From assembly GCA_037976565.1 (NCBI GenBank), contig CP137675.1, positions 8,565,447 through 8,629,446 of the forward strand: a stretch of DNA of 64,000 nt, given 5' to 3'. The position numbers and the translations under genes are program-made. Shown piece after piece: positions 1-11,030 of the stretch; within the stretch, counting starts at the first letter, position 1, and each line of letters opens with the position of its first letter. This DNA comes from Mesocentrotus franciscanus (Eukaryota > Echinodermata > Echinoidea > Camarodonta > Strongylocentrotidae). The notes beneath the pieces were generated by a model. That model searched no databases, was not told the origin of the DNA, and saw nothing but the letters and a program-made list of their open reading frames with translations.

Positions 1-75
1 AATTATTATAGTTTATTATAATCAAATTAAAGAGGCTTGTCAAACGTGCATCAAGTACTGAGCACAATGATGACA
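1..75. repeat. Dispersed repeat, copy 1 (inverted partner at 26557-26629)
   Basis: The first ~75 bases match the reverse complement of 26557-26629 at roughly 90% by eye, including the motif AGGCTTGTCAAACGTGCATC. The partner lies directly beside the right end of a hAT-like element. The rest of 76-393 is AT-rich with an (AAT)n stretch at 285-362 and holds no gene that I can see. Confidence 0.6.
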
Positions 76-393
76 ATTTCCAGTAATATCGTTGAAGTTC
101 AGTAATAAGTGTTGAAGTGTGTAAAGTGTATGAATTGTTGAGTAAATGAGAAATGATGAGAAATGATGGTAATGCCTTATTGTCAATGAATGAAATCTAA
201 GGTCTAGTGTCTTAATTTTTTGGAATCAAACTCATTGCTTCATCAGTATTGTCTTACAATATGTAATTTATTACATTAATAATAACAATAATAATATTAA
301 TTAAATAATAATAACAATAATAATAATATTAATAAAATAATAGCAATAATAATAATAATAATATTAATATAACAAGTCAACGCAAAGCGTAGC

Positions 394-1054
394 ATCCCCT
401 CGCCGGGTACAAATGACCTATATTTAGCAATTTTTGCATATTTAATGAGCTGTGACCTTTGACCTTTGACATACATACTCAATAACATTACTTGCGTTAT
501 TGAATGAAAACCACATTTTTGCATACATAACGAGGTATTTTCGCATATTTAATGAGCTATGACCTTTGACCTACATACTTCGAACTTAGGCTGTATTTTT
601 ATACCATGTACCTTCATATCAAATTTCATTAAAATCTGTCAAACATTACTAAAGTTATCGAATGGAAACCTCATTTTTGGATACATAATTAGCTATTTTT
701 GCATATTTAATGTGCTATTACCTTTGAACTACATACTTCAAACTTAGGCTGTCTTTTGATATCATGTACCTTCATATCAAATTTCATTACAATCCGTCAA
801 ACATTATTAAAGTTATCATTTTCGAATAATTAGCTTTTTTCCGCATATTTAATGAGCTATGACCTTTGACCTTTGACCTACATACTCCGAAATCGAACTT
901 AGGCTGTGTTGTGATACCATGGTACCTCCATATCAAATTTCATTAAAATCCATCAAACATTACTAAAGTTATCGAACGGAAACCAGATTTGCTACGAACG
1001 CAAGTACGGACGGCAGCATTACTATATCCCCTCCGACTTCGTCGGCAAGGGGAT
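394..1054 (+). mobile_element. Non-autonomous element with terminal hairpin and internal ~142-bp repeats
   Basis: The left end reads ATCCCCTCGCCGG and the right end closes with a hairpin whose outer arm is the inverted form (CGGCAAGGGGAT), so the element has short terminal inverted repeats plus a 3' stem-loop at about 1025-1054. Inside are four diverged units, each with GCATATTTAATGAGCT followed by TGACCTTTGACC. (AAT)n microsatellite lies on both sides. The layout resembles Helentron-associated/pearl-type elements, but I cannot assign a family from the sequence alone. There is no coding potential. Confidence 0.6.
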
Positions 1055-1311
1055 AATAATAATAATAATAGTAACATCTATATTATGTTCTTATAAAAGA
1101 CTAGTTAGAGAGCTTTGATTGAACTAATAAGTTGTATAGCTTTATTGAGGCACTGTCAGTCAGACATCTTTAAAGTCATGTATTCATGTATTATACAAGT
1201 ACTCATAGTTTCATAACATGACCTGGCATGAGTCATGGGTTGCAGGTCATTCTATATTTAGCTGTACATGCTAGTCTGTATTTGCAGACTCTGTTAACTA
1301 GCTATCACTAC

Positions 1312-1372
1312 AATTTATATAGCACTTAATACAAATTTTGTAAGCGCTGTACAATTATTACAACAGCTAATT
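1312..1372 (-). repeat. SINE/LINE tail fragment
   Basis: The stretch TATATAGCACTTAATACA followed by GTAAGCGCTGTACA matches the degenerate GCGC...TATATA tail seen in the SINE copies at 3843-3960 and 28118-28479. The rest of 1055-1867 shows no gene. Confidence 0.35.
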
Positions 1373-1867
1373 TTGTATTAGTTTTCATTGATATAAGACT
1401 CCAGTTAAGTTGTGACTCCTAATCTGAACCTAACGAAAAATCATCAAAATTATTACATTTTGCACTGATTTGTGACTAATTGGAAACTTAGGAAAATGGA
1501 GGCGAGAAGGCAACATAGATGGAAGATAATTGCACCCCCTCACCCACACCCTATTTGAATACCATGTGCTGTGCATTTCACTAACTTAGTAAGATTGATG
1601 CACAATTGATGCACCCCCCCCCCCTCCTAAATGACACCAGTGCCCTCTCAATGGCTATAGATCGATGCTACGCCACTTAAAAGATTCATACACAAATTCA
1701 CACTAAGGTTAAGGATATGGAATCAGTAATACATTATTAGCACTTTTTCATTCACAATGATTGCCTAAAAAAATTAAAATACAGTTTCTTCATTCAAAAT
1801 GAAAGAAGAGATCATTTATGTGGCAGAAAATTGAGAAATAAAAAGCAAAATTATTCATTATTGAATC

Positions 1868-2457
1868 TCATTTCTTCTTTTCAGTCATCATTTCATTTTT
1901 TTTTGTACACATGTAATGTGCTTGGTTAGTGCCGACAGGATTGGTGATTGAATCCACCCGAAACCCTGCATCCTTGAGAAACTCTGTGGCTTTCTCTCGC
2001 CCCCAACATGTTCCTAACCCTACACTGCCCTCAAAGAATAGAGATATAGGCAGGCAATGGAATAGACTCATGGTATACAACCTAGAACGATACTCGTTCG
2101 AAACATTCTCTGAGTGCTTGGTCTTGCAGTCTGGATCTATCATGGAAAAGACACCATCTGGTTTTAGGATACGATTCAAAGCCAACAAAACCTTGTCAGC
2201 ATGCGCAAGATCATGAATGACATCAAATATGTAGATGTAATCAATCGTATTGTTCCAATCTTCGGGTATGCATGCCGCGTCCTCACGGACAAACTCTACA
2301 TTAGTAAGGCCCTTTTCCTTGGCCTGTTCTTTTCCATAGTTTATTGCCTCTTCTGAGAAGTCCAGTCCAACAACAGTGCTGTTTGGATAGTTCTCTGCAA
2401 GAACAAGTGAGGCCAATCCTCTCCCGCAACCCAGATCCAATATTCGGATACCAGACT
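1868..2457 (-). CDS. Gene 1 exon 5: catalytic methyltransferase domain
   Basis: The acceptor reads GTGTCATTCAG, then the exon opens with AG completing a Lys codon, followed by [13 protein letters not shown]. It ends with CTKKNEMMTEKKK and a stop. It is open for 196 codons and carries the whole SAM-binding fold. An open reading frame continues upstream to 2572, but the paralogues show that this extension is intron. Confidence 0.85.
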
Positions 2458-5400
2458 CTGAATGACACAAAAAGAATGAAAGATCATCCAATATATAAAA
2501 CAATTTGACACTGTTGACATTACTTGCCACAAAGATATCAAGAATCGCTGATGGATTTTCTTTTTTCATCATATATGTAGCCTACAATGATTTAATGCAA
2601 CAGGTGCGTTTGGCCAAATAAAGCAGTTTCATAATTCAAACTTATAAAAGCTGTAAGGAGATTTCAAAGAGTACTGTTGAAAGAAACTCACAACCACAAT
2701 ATTGTCAGTGACATTCAAAGTGGCTAAAAATACAAATACATGTATCATCTTCCTGATCTACTGGTAGGTTCTGAATAATGATATAAATTGAATTGAATTC
2801 TCATGCACTTAAACCATACAGTCAGAATAGAAGCTGAATCGGTTTCATATCTTAGACCACTGCACTACTGGTCTGACGTCACTACAATTCCGAGTCGACT
2901 TGGCTTTTCCTCCTACAAGGAAGCTTGCAATGCTCCCAAAGAATTTATTTTAAATGCTCATACGACTATTCAGAACCCCAATCTTTATGATTTCACATGT
3001 TTGAATATTCATATCTAATGCTATTGCAAATTCTTCCCAAATCAAATTCTAGTCAGAACATACAGTGTGTGGTGTGCTTTACTTATTTGTACTTAAAATC
3101 AGTGTGACTTACTCATTCGTTCTTCTATTTGAGGCATGGACGGTATAAAATCTTGAACCAGATGATGCAGAACCCATCTTCCGCTTAAATTGGTCATCAT
3201 GGTATGAAAATCTGTGTATTCTGAGTATGAAAGTCCTGCAAAGACAAAAATGTGCAGTTTTAAGGATTCCCAGCATATCGGGTAAACAAAATTCCTGGAT
3301 TTTATTTTTCCTTAATGGAGTTTCAAAATTCCAGGATCATTATTTAAACATATTTCTAGTCAGAAACTACTTCCAATCCAATCATCAAATAGTTATGCTG
3401 TTTAGACACAAGGGCAGCTGGGAATCCTAAATCATTTTCTTCAGGGGGCATGAGTGATCCTAGACCGAAAATTTCTGTCTCTTTTGTTCGTTAGCCTCTG
3501 ATTTGGGTAGGGTCGGCTCCTCTCATTAGAGACAGAAGCCGACCATAGGCGCTCTTGTGCAAACTTTTGGACTAAAATGTCACTTTAGCGGATTCATATC
3601 TGATGCATTTATTTTTAAAAATTAGGTCTAGGCTAATATACATCAGTTCCACTTACCAGATTGACTGTATGATGCGTTTAAGGATATTTTTCCCCCGGTT
3701 TTCTTTGTCGAAATTGAACTCCGCTCTGTGTTGAAATTGTTACTGCGCATGCGCTGCAAAAATTTCAACACGGAACAGAGTTCAATTTCGAAGAAGAAAA
3801 CCGGGAAAAAAGACCCTTAAACGGGTTTCACTGTACCATAATAATAATAATACCCGTAATATTTTGTTTTTATGTAGCACTTAATACATCTACGATGTCT
3901 CTAAGCGCTTTACAGATATACTATTACCCTGGTCATTGGATTCTGTGCTTGCCAGCACACTTGCCCGCACACATGCCCAGTAATATATTTACCTTGTGGG
4001 CCATCTTTCTTGAGACAATCTAACAGCTTTTTGTAGACTCCACCAAACATGGGTAACGCTGTGAGTAAGACTCCTAAATCACTGATACTACTACCAGACT
4101 GGAAGAATGGTATACGATGAGGGGGAAGACTGTATTTATCTGTCTCAGGGTTGATGTCGACAATGTCAGCTGCAACCATCACTCCAAGCCATTCTTTCAC
4201 ATACCTTAAATAAAGAAAAAGTGGACTCTTTGCAAATCTTTAATAAATCATTCAGTTTACTTTCGGAAGAACAAGCATTTATACCTCAGTACACATTAAA
4301 TTGAAATTCAGAGGGGCCTGTGGTTATCTCAAAAGCAGTCTCCACATAATGCCAGTTTTACTTTGGTGTATGTATTAGATCTGTATGGTACAGATGCCAA
4401 ATACAAATTCATGTGGCTACTGGCTAGTTGGTAGTATGACTATGAGGCCTATCCCTAGCTCACAGTATAATGAAGACATATAATCATACTTGATAGTCAT
4501 AAATTGTGTTGGGGATCTCAGAAAGATCAATATCAAGATTCTCTTGACTTAAATGGGTTATCAACAGGAAATATGTTTTATAAATGTAATGCTTCCTGGG
4601 AGAAATTTCAATTATTTAAACATATTTGTGGCTTACACCCAGTAAATAAGATCGATTGATCGATCTGTATTGAAATTTCTCCCAGGAAGCATTACATTTA
4701 TAAAAGTTGTTGTCCTATGGCGGACTAATGAATATTAATAAGTCAGAATGAATCAGGAGAGCTTGGGTATTTGTTTCTAGTTCATCATGACTGTGCCATG
4801 AACCAGTGATGGCCTCCACTAATGTCATTTGGCATGACACTGATCTACATTTGTCACACTCAACCCAGGTGATGTAAGTGGGTACCTGGCAGGAATTAAT
4901 TCCTTGAAATGCTGGAGCGCTGTAATGGCAGCTAGGCTAAAGCCGGGGTACTAACATCTTGTCCTCCATCAGACTGTTCGCAGACGATTGCCTCATCTAC
5001 AGAGAAATCCAGTCTGAGCAGGATGTTGCACTTCTTCAAGAGGATCTTGACACCCTTTCCAAATGGGCCCTTGATTGGCAGATGAAATTCAACCCTGCAA
5101 AGTGCTCCCTACTTCGTATCACCAAGAAACGTAGCAGTATTAAGACAACATACAGCATGAGGGGGACTGACCTGCAACAGGTTGACAATCACCCGTACCT
5201 TGACGTGGAATTCTCTTCCAAAATGGACTGGGGTGTACATATCAACAATGTCACAAGCAAAGCCCGGAAATTACTCAATTTCCTTCAACGGAATCTCTAC
5301 AAGTGCCCTGAGAACATCAAACAGCAGGCTTATACTTCCCTGGTATGGCCAATCTTGGAGTATTCAAGTCGGCATGGGATCCCTACTACCAGAAGCACAT

Positions 5401-6359
5401 TTCAGCCCTTGAATCAGTCCAAAGGAAAGCAGCCCACTCTGTGAAAGGAAACTATCAGCGTACGGCTAGCGTCAGCCAGATGCTCCAGGAGCTGAAATGG
5501 CCTTCCCTCAAGATAGGACAGTTGCACGTCTCACCATGAGCTCTCATGAGCTCCTGATTACCATCCCAGAGAAGTTTATCCCAGTCGCCAACAACCCCAA
5601 CAGACCAGTCACTCGTAGTCAAAGACCAAACCAGTACATCAACTACTCTGCCAGGACCGAAGCATACAAGAACAGCTTCTATCCTCGTACCATTAAGCAA
5701 TGGAATCAACTACCAGCCACCATCATCAAAGAGTCAACATTAGCCAAGTCTTTCAACACCAAAGTTTGGAGCTACATGCAGAATGACCACTCAGCGCAGC
5801 TGTACACAGGCAGGCTAGAGCGTCGATGTAGCTCAACTCAACAAAATTAGATGATGTCTGCAACCCCCTGTATTTTTATGCGCACCTTTTATTTTAATTT
5901 TGAATCTGCACCCTCAGTTGACAGTTTGCGATGCCACGGAAGTCTGGACGTCTATACCAATTGGTCCTGTCCAGTACCACCTTAGATGTAGATGTAGAGG
6001 TAATAATAAATGCGCCTCGGAATAGGATTTTTAGATAGACGGCGCTACAGAAATGCCTATTATTATTATTATTTATATAGTTACGTTAAGGGTTTAAGGG
6101 TACAGTGTTTGGTTCTGGGTCGAGGCAAATGTCGCCAGAGAGAATGTTGAATCACACCTAGATCACTACCTTTCTTTGAGGCCGGCTGTATCAGCAATCT
6201 CCTTGACAGTCCTCTCCTCATCCTTCAGCTTAATAAGAGCATCAAAGAGACCTGATTGAATTCCTAGAGACGTTGAAAGGAGACAAACCCATGAATCACT
6301 TGGGTGCTGAATCTCTTCTCGAACTGCTCATAAGTCTCTTTCTCTCCTGCTTCAGTCAT
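1868..6359 (-). CDS. Class I SAM-dependent methyltransferase with winged-helix N-terminus, gene 1 (four coding exons; frame break in exon 2)
   Basis: Coding exons, 5' to 3' on the minus strand, are 6170-6359, 3993-4204, 3113-3235 and 1868-2457. All junctions are GT/AG and phases match. The product would be about 371 residues. Residues ~10-85 form a winged-helix domain ([21 protein letters not shown]). Residues ~176-371 are a Rossmann methyltransferase with motif I DLGCGRG, an acidic ribose-binding [15 protein letters not shown] and [10 protein letters not shown]. This layout is that of the Rv2258c-like family, common in bacteria; the substrate is unknown. Total visible coding length is 1115 bp, one base short of a multiple of three: the first coding exon shifts frame after FVS, and reading in frame gives a stop. 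Gene 2 shares this exact defect. Exons 3-5 are fully open. The gene may be a pseudogene, may start elsewhere, or may be mis-modelled here. Confidence 0.8.
3113..3235 (-). CDS. Gene 1 exon 4
   Basis: The acceptor is TTTGTCTTTGCAG and the donor ATGA/GTAAGT. The 123-bp exon encodes [14 protein letters not shown] through [12 protein letters not shown], the linker between the winged-helix and methyltransferase domains. The same 123-bp exon is present in genes 2 and 3. Confidence 0.85.
3677..3823. mobile_element. Foldback MITE in gene 1 intron 3
   Basis: Two ~64-bp arms (GTCGAAATTGAACTCCGCTC and its inverted partner GAACAGAGTTCAATTTCG) flank a very short centre with TGCGCATGCGC. The corresponding intron sequence of gene 3 lacks it. 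There is no coding capacity. Confidence 0.6.
3843..3970 (-). repeat. SINE 3' fragment beside gene 1 exon 3
   Basis: (AAT)n is followed by TAAGCGCTTTACAGATAT and ATTACCCTGGTCATTGGATTC, matching the 3' body of the SINE at 28118-28479. It sits about 20 bp inside the intron from the exon 3 donor at 3993. Gene 3 lacks the insertion at this place. Confidence 0.6.
3993..4204 (-). CDS. Gene 1 exon 3
   Basis: The acceptor TTTTTCTTTATTTAAG precedes G TAT GTG AAA GAA TGG, and the donor is CAAG/GTAAAT. The 212-bp exon encodes [16 protein letters not shown] to KKDGPQ, the second half of the winged helix and the inter-domain segment. Confidence 0.85.
4577..4704. mobile_element. Short TIR element (MITE) in gene 1 intron 2
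   Basis: TTATAAATGTAATGCTTCCT at the left is inverted at the right end (4669-4704), giving arms of about 35 bp. The interior carries a GATCGATTGATCGATC palindrome. A related, larger version with an inserted tRNA-like segment lies at 11984-12300. Gene 3 has the uninterrupted sequence here. Confidence 0.6.
4745..4952 (+). repeat. tRNA-like/SINE fragments, left half of a SINE split by a LINE
   Basis: The sequence GTGCCATGAACCAGTGATGG matches the tRNA-like block at 12055-12180. It is followed by SINE body (CAACCCAGGTG ... GTGGGTACCTGGCAGG ... GCCGGGGTA). That body breaks at GGGTA and resumes at 6000, after the LINE. Confidence 0.55.
4953..5999 (+). mobile_element. 5'-truncated CR1/L2-type LINE (reverse transcriptase C-terminal half)
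   Basis: The fragment starts inside the palm of the reverse transcriptase: RLFADDCLIYREI (catalytic ADD) at ~4962-5000, then DWQMKFNPAKCSLLRI, LEYSSRHGIP, LESVQRKAAHSV and IKQWNQLPATI near the C-terminus, ending at about 5850. Frame changes near 5345-5500 break it into three pieces, so it is dead. The 3' end has GATGTA repeats. It sits within a SINE and within intron 2 of gene 1. Confidence 0.8.
6000..6078 (+). repeat. Right half of the split SINE
   Basis: After the LINE the SINE body resumes (GGTAATAATAAATGCGCC ... GGCGCTACAGAAATGC) and ends in (TTA)n. Joined with 4860-4952 it matches the SINE tail seen elsewhere. Confidence 0.5.
6170..6359 (-). CDS. Gene 1 exon 2 (first coding exon), with frame break
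   Basis: The acceptor CTGAAAA (minus TTTTCAG) ends at 6364 and ATG is at 6357-6359, giving [17 protein letters not shown]. The donor is AAAG/GTAGTG at 6169. After VIHGFVS the homologous residues ([20 protein letters not shown]) are in another frame; the original frame ends in TAG at about 6264. One base appears to be missing, at the same site as in gene 2. Confidence 0.75.
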
Positions 6360-6544
6360 AATTCTGAAAAGAAAGAGAAGTACATATGATGGTTATTGAT
6401 GATGGGTAGTGAGCTCTTCAAATAATTTTGTTTTACTCAAACCCCAACCCCCCAACCCATTGAGCCCCCCAAAAAAATTGCATATATCTCCCTCAAAGCA
6501 GTTCCCTAAAGTTGACAGCCCTGTCTCTCCTGCAGACTTGCCCA

Positions 6545-7348
6545 TTGAAGTTGATTTAGCATGGCGGAAGTCGTGGTTAAGTCAAGTTAAACGCGAAGTC
6601 CTGTCTAAGTCCTGTTTAACTTTAGACAACTGCGAGGGGATGTTTAAGTCCTGTTTAAGAGCGCGATTCTGCTGCTTTTCAACGTATACAGTACACTCTA
6701 CTTGCTGACCCCGAACTTGCAGGGGAGAACGATGGTACATGCACCCTCTAAAATTTCAAATACGTTTTGCAGGATTTTTCTCGCAGAGCCATATATTTTT
6801 TTCTCGATGATATTAAATATTATTATCTAATGGTGACATCTTGGAAATTCCATATTCTATACTAAACTATCCATTCTGTTGGAGAAGTTTCTTTTCTGGA
6901 TCTTCCAAGCCCTGACGCACTGATATTATTAGTGAACTGTGTTTGTACTGTGCGCCAGTACACAGTGCAGTACAGTACGTGTGTACGTGTACACAGTACA
7001 TGCAGTCGATATCGAAATCACGAACACATCACCATGGCAGCACAGCTGTGCGCGTTAGCCGGTGCGCGCATGCATGCGCATTCGGTCTATCCTCTGCAAA
7101 AAGGTCAGAATTAACGCCTACTGGGCATGCGCAGAAGTCGTGACTAAAGTTAAACACCACTTGGTAGTTAAACACGACTTTGACAGGACTTAAACAGTTT
7201 AGTTAGACGCGACTTAGACAGGATTTCAGAATACAAAATTTAGTTAGACAGGACTTAGACGTGACCTCGCGTTTAAGTCGTGTCTAACTAAACAGTTGTT
7301 TAACTTTAGACATGACTTAGTTAGACACGACTTCAGAATACGGGCCTA
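6545..7348. mobile_element. TIR-like element in gene 1 intron 1
   Basis: Repeats of the type AAGTCCTGTCTAAGTCCTG at 6565-6660 face inverted copies at 7140-7340, and the right end reads CAGAATACGGGCCT. Gene 2 has only ~76 bp in this intron, so 6400-8190 is extra sequence in gene 1. Confidence 0.45.
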
Positions 7349-8204
7349 TAAGTATAAGGGTACTACTAAGTACTACTACTAGTACTACTACTAGTACCGG
7401 TACTGCATCCATGTCTTATTACTATTACTACTAGTTTTTACCATGAATAATTTAAGACCCTATCCGATGAAAATACAACTTGTTTAATATCAATGGAAAG
7501 CTGAATGAACATAGAATACAAATATAAAGGAATTCAAAATATTTTCCATTTCAGTATTGCACAAAAGCGAATTAAAACCTTTTTTTCCGCACCTCTCCAA
7601 ATTACTGGTCAACATGCAGGGGTCAAATTTGCCGCAGTTACAGTGACGACACCATATGTGCTCGCCTATATAGCTGAGGCGATGAGCCGTGCTTAATTAA
7701 TGCAAAGTCATTGTGAATATGCGTACTCCACATACGGTGATGTCATCAATTCGATAGCTAGTTTTTAGGTCAACATTAACAACTCCCGTTTTTCACAGCT
7801 TTAGATTTCGAGTTTTCAGAGAGCTGTTAGTGTTTTGCGTCTGACAGGCACTAAAGTAGACCGAAAGCTTCAGTCTCTGACATCGACGGTTGTTCCGCTG
7901 AGATTGCATCTGGCTCCTCTAGCTGACCGCCTCTATGTATGTATGGGGATGGGGAATGTCAACAAATGTCAGTTTTATGACCCATACCAGACGGTTATTT
8001 CTGTCTAGCACTAAAGTAGCATATAATTGGTATTTTTGTAATCTATGGATTGTCAGCTTTCGTTTGATATATAATTCATCTATTTCATTTTTCACTTTGG
8101 ACAGGGTCTTTATCTCCAGGGAGCTCCCCCGCCGAAGGCGAAGGTGCTCCCTGAACTCCGGGCTTGAGTTAATGAATAATATTTATGATAAGTTTTAAAC
8201 CTAC

Positions 8205-8242
8205 CAATTTGGTTCAGCTTCCAAGGCAAGAGATTCACTTTT
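8205..8242 (-). other. Putative 5' non-coding exon of gene 1
   Basis: A 38-bp segment bounded by TTGTAATCGCAG (acceptor-like) and ATTG/GTAGGT (donor) is conserved with 18960-18997 upstream of gene 2, with identical borders. It has no ATG. It could be an internal 5'UTR exon, or the 3' end of a longer first exon, because homology to gene 2 continues about 60-80 bp upstream. Confidence 0.45.
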
Positions 8243-8425
8243 CTGCGATTACAAATGTCTTGATCATACGCACACCCAGTCCGGCTCACTGCACTGCACC
8301 AGGAATGTTGTTGAGCTGTATTATTTCATTTCTTTTCAGATTCGGTCTCTTGCTCTCGATCAAAGTCGGACGTCGGGGTACGGGCCGGGTGGCGGTGGAT
8401 TGGCATGTACGTACTGTACTGTACC

Positions 8426-8449
8426 GCTAGCTAGCTAGCTAGCTAGCTC
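8426..8449. repeat. (GCTA)n microsatellite
   Basis: About six GCTA units, followed by CTCGC. Confidence 0.85.
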
Positions 8450-8753
8450 TCGCTAAAACCCCCTCCGACACCATGCACGAGATTATATATATAGTTCCAT
8501 GCGCTCGTATTTTCATTTTCCAAAATTGTAGTATTCACAATAACTCGAACATTACAATTATAACAAATGTTTACAAACAAATTGAATGAAAAATAATTTC
8601 TCAATCAATCGAATCATGAAAAATTGAAACGCATTTTTTTGGCAGTGTATTTATATCTACCCGTTTTTCAACAAGAATATATACATAAAGTCTGGCATAC
8701 GACTAAATCAAAAGCCACGCCCCCATCTTAACTGGTTGAAGTTGCGGCCAAAC

Positions 8754-8978
8754 CATAGAGATAATATGTACAGTCAAACCTGTCTATAGCGACCGCCCAA
8801 GGGAAACACAAAAAGTGGTCTTTGTAGACAGGTGGTCTTTGTAGACAGGTTCCTTTAGTACATGTACATGTTTCAATGAGAAACCATTTTCAAGGAAAAC
8901 AACAAATGTGGTCTTTGTAGGCAGGTGGTCATTGTAGACAGGTGGTCACTAAAGCAGGTTTGACTGTATATCTCTATG
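8754..8978. mobile_element. 225-bp MITE with 8-bp target duplication
   Basis: The ends are CATAGAGATA and TATCTCTATG, followed inward by TACAGTCAAACCTG and its inverse. It is flanked by GGCCAAAC and GGCGAAAC (7 of 8 identical). The paralogous block at ~50045 has the empty site. The interior repeats GTGGTCTTTGTAGACAGG several times. Confidence 0.7.
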
Positions 8979-10144
8979 GGCGAAACCAAACAAAAATAAA
9001 GATTTATTAGAACGGACCACTCACGAATCGGCATGATCGAGTTTTTCTAAATACCAGTGCTAATCAGTTGTTGGTCTACCATAATATATTATGGGACCAC
9101 TAGTTAGCACTGAAACTCCACCGAAACTCCACCGAAACTTTCTAAATTGATGAATTGTAAATTTTGAAATGTATACATACATGTATTTTAAAATTCCGCC
9201 ATTTCTTTGACTTATACTTGTAATCCGTTTCTCTTTTTCACACTCGCTGCAACTCACAATCCACCCTAAAATTTGACAACTTTAAAAACTTGTTGAAATG
9301 TACTGTATTGTGACATATCGCCCATCAAATGAAGTTACCCCACTACCTATTTCACGATTGTGCAATCGGGTCTTTTTTTTTGCTTTTTGTTTACATATCA
9401 TACTTCACCTCTCTCTCTCTCTGAAATCTGATTAAATATCAAATAAATCAATTTCATTTGAAACATATATCTCACATGTATGTCCTGTTGCACTTTTCTA
9501 CCAGTTCATACTACATGTCTATCAATAACCTTTAGAGTAGATAATGTAAGGACTTCCTGTTAATTTTATCAAGTTGTATCATATATTATTTCAAAATATT
9601 ATAGTAAAATATTTTTTTTTTTAAAGGAACATTCTGGGACCAAATAACTCGATATCATGAATAGTGGAAATCAAGAAAATACAAGAAATATCACACACAT
9701 ATACATATAACACATACTTTCAGTTTAATGCACATAACATTCTGTATTAAATACAATACAAAATAAATACCAAAATGACATTTTGGGAGCAATTTATAAC
9801 TGAATGCCACAGATAATAAATATCAATTAAAAAAACAGAACATGCATTATTTGTATCATATACTTTTAAGCTTAATGCCATTTAAATTACAAATACAAGA
9901 GCAAAATCACATTATTATTTAGAATTTAGTACTGTTGGAAACGTGCTGCATTAAGCAGAATTTTATCCAATTATGTGAAATTACAGGGCTAGGTTTTCTT
10001 TGTACCATTAGTCATATCTTGCTATGAATATAACTGGTGATTTGTTCTTCATTGAGATAGGATTCTTCATCTCATATACTTCAAGTGACTCTCATAATAT
10101 ATTTATTAACAATAAACATAGCTACACTGCACAAAGCACCTAGA

Positions 10145-10375
10145 GAGGAATAGTATATTACCCTGGCTTTAGCCCAGCTGTCCTAAAGGGCTGAAAACCT
10201 TGAAAGGATTACTTCCTACCAGATACCCATTTACTACACCTGAGTGGAGAGTGGCAAATTTTGTTTAATGTTTTGCTAAAGGTCATTAATGCTGAGACTG
10301 GAACTTCAACTGTGAACCATGTAATCCAAAGTTAAATGACATATCCATGGGACCATGACATCTCTATGTACAATA
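10145..10375 (-). repeat. Old degenerate tRNA-derived SINE
   Basis: CCAGATACCCATTTACTACACC, GGAGAGTGGCAAATT and the remnant of the tRNA-like head (GACATATCCATGGGACCATG) match the SINE at 28118-28479 with many substitutions. Confidence 0.55.
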
Positions 10376-10852
10376 AGAATAACTTATTCATGATACTAGT
10401 ACACTGTACTCTGTTCTGACACTGTTTTACACAACATATATAATAAGAAACAATATTTTGAATAATGTTTCTGACCCTAATATGTTGTTGGAATTTTAAC
10501 ACCCTAGCATATGTTCCATCAGCCAGTATTTACCAGTAAACCCTGCAAGGTATCTTTTTGCTACACTTGAGATTAAAGAAATAAAAATAGATGATATGAT
10601 ATGAAATGTATGCATGCTCCTGGCATGATTCAATTCATTTCAAACTTAAAATCGAGTGATTGGTACACAATACATAAAATGCATCACAGAGCAGCATACC
10701 GGTACACTAAAATCATTTTACATTTGATATAAATCATGGAATTAACTTAGAATATTTCCTAGGAATACCTATAAGCCTCTATAGGTAAGTTGAAAGACAT
10801 GTTCATGAATGTGTAATACAGAATTAAAATACATGTATAAATATAGGTTACA

Positions 10853-10970
10853 GAAGCGGATCTAGAGGGGGGGTTGGGGGGGTTGCAACCCCCAAAAAAC
10901 CATTTTTTAAATCTTATCTTTTTTTTTAAACTTGTAATTTTATTTTATTCTATTTCTATGTATTTATTTC

Positions 10971-11030
<60 letters not shown>

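Noticed and set aside
1929..2216. Plus-strand frames opposite methyltransferase exon 5 (also 14192-14497 and 56132-56368)
   Set aside because: Antisense shadows of the conserved exon; the conservation is explained by the minus strand.
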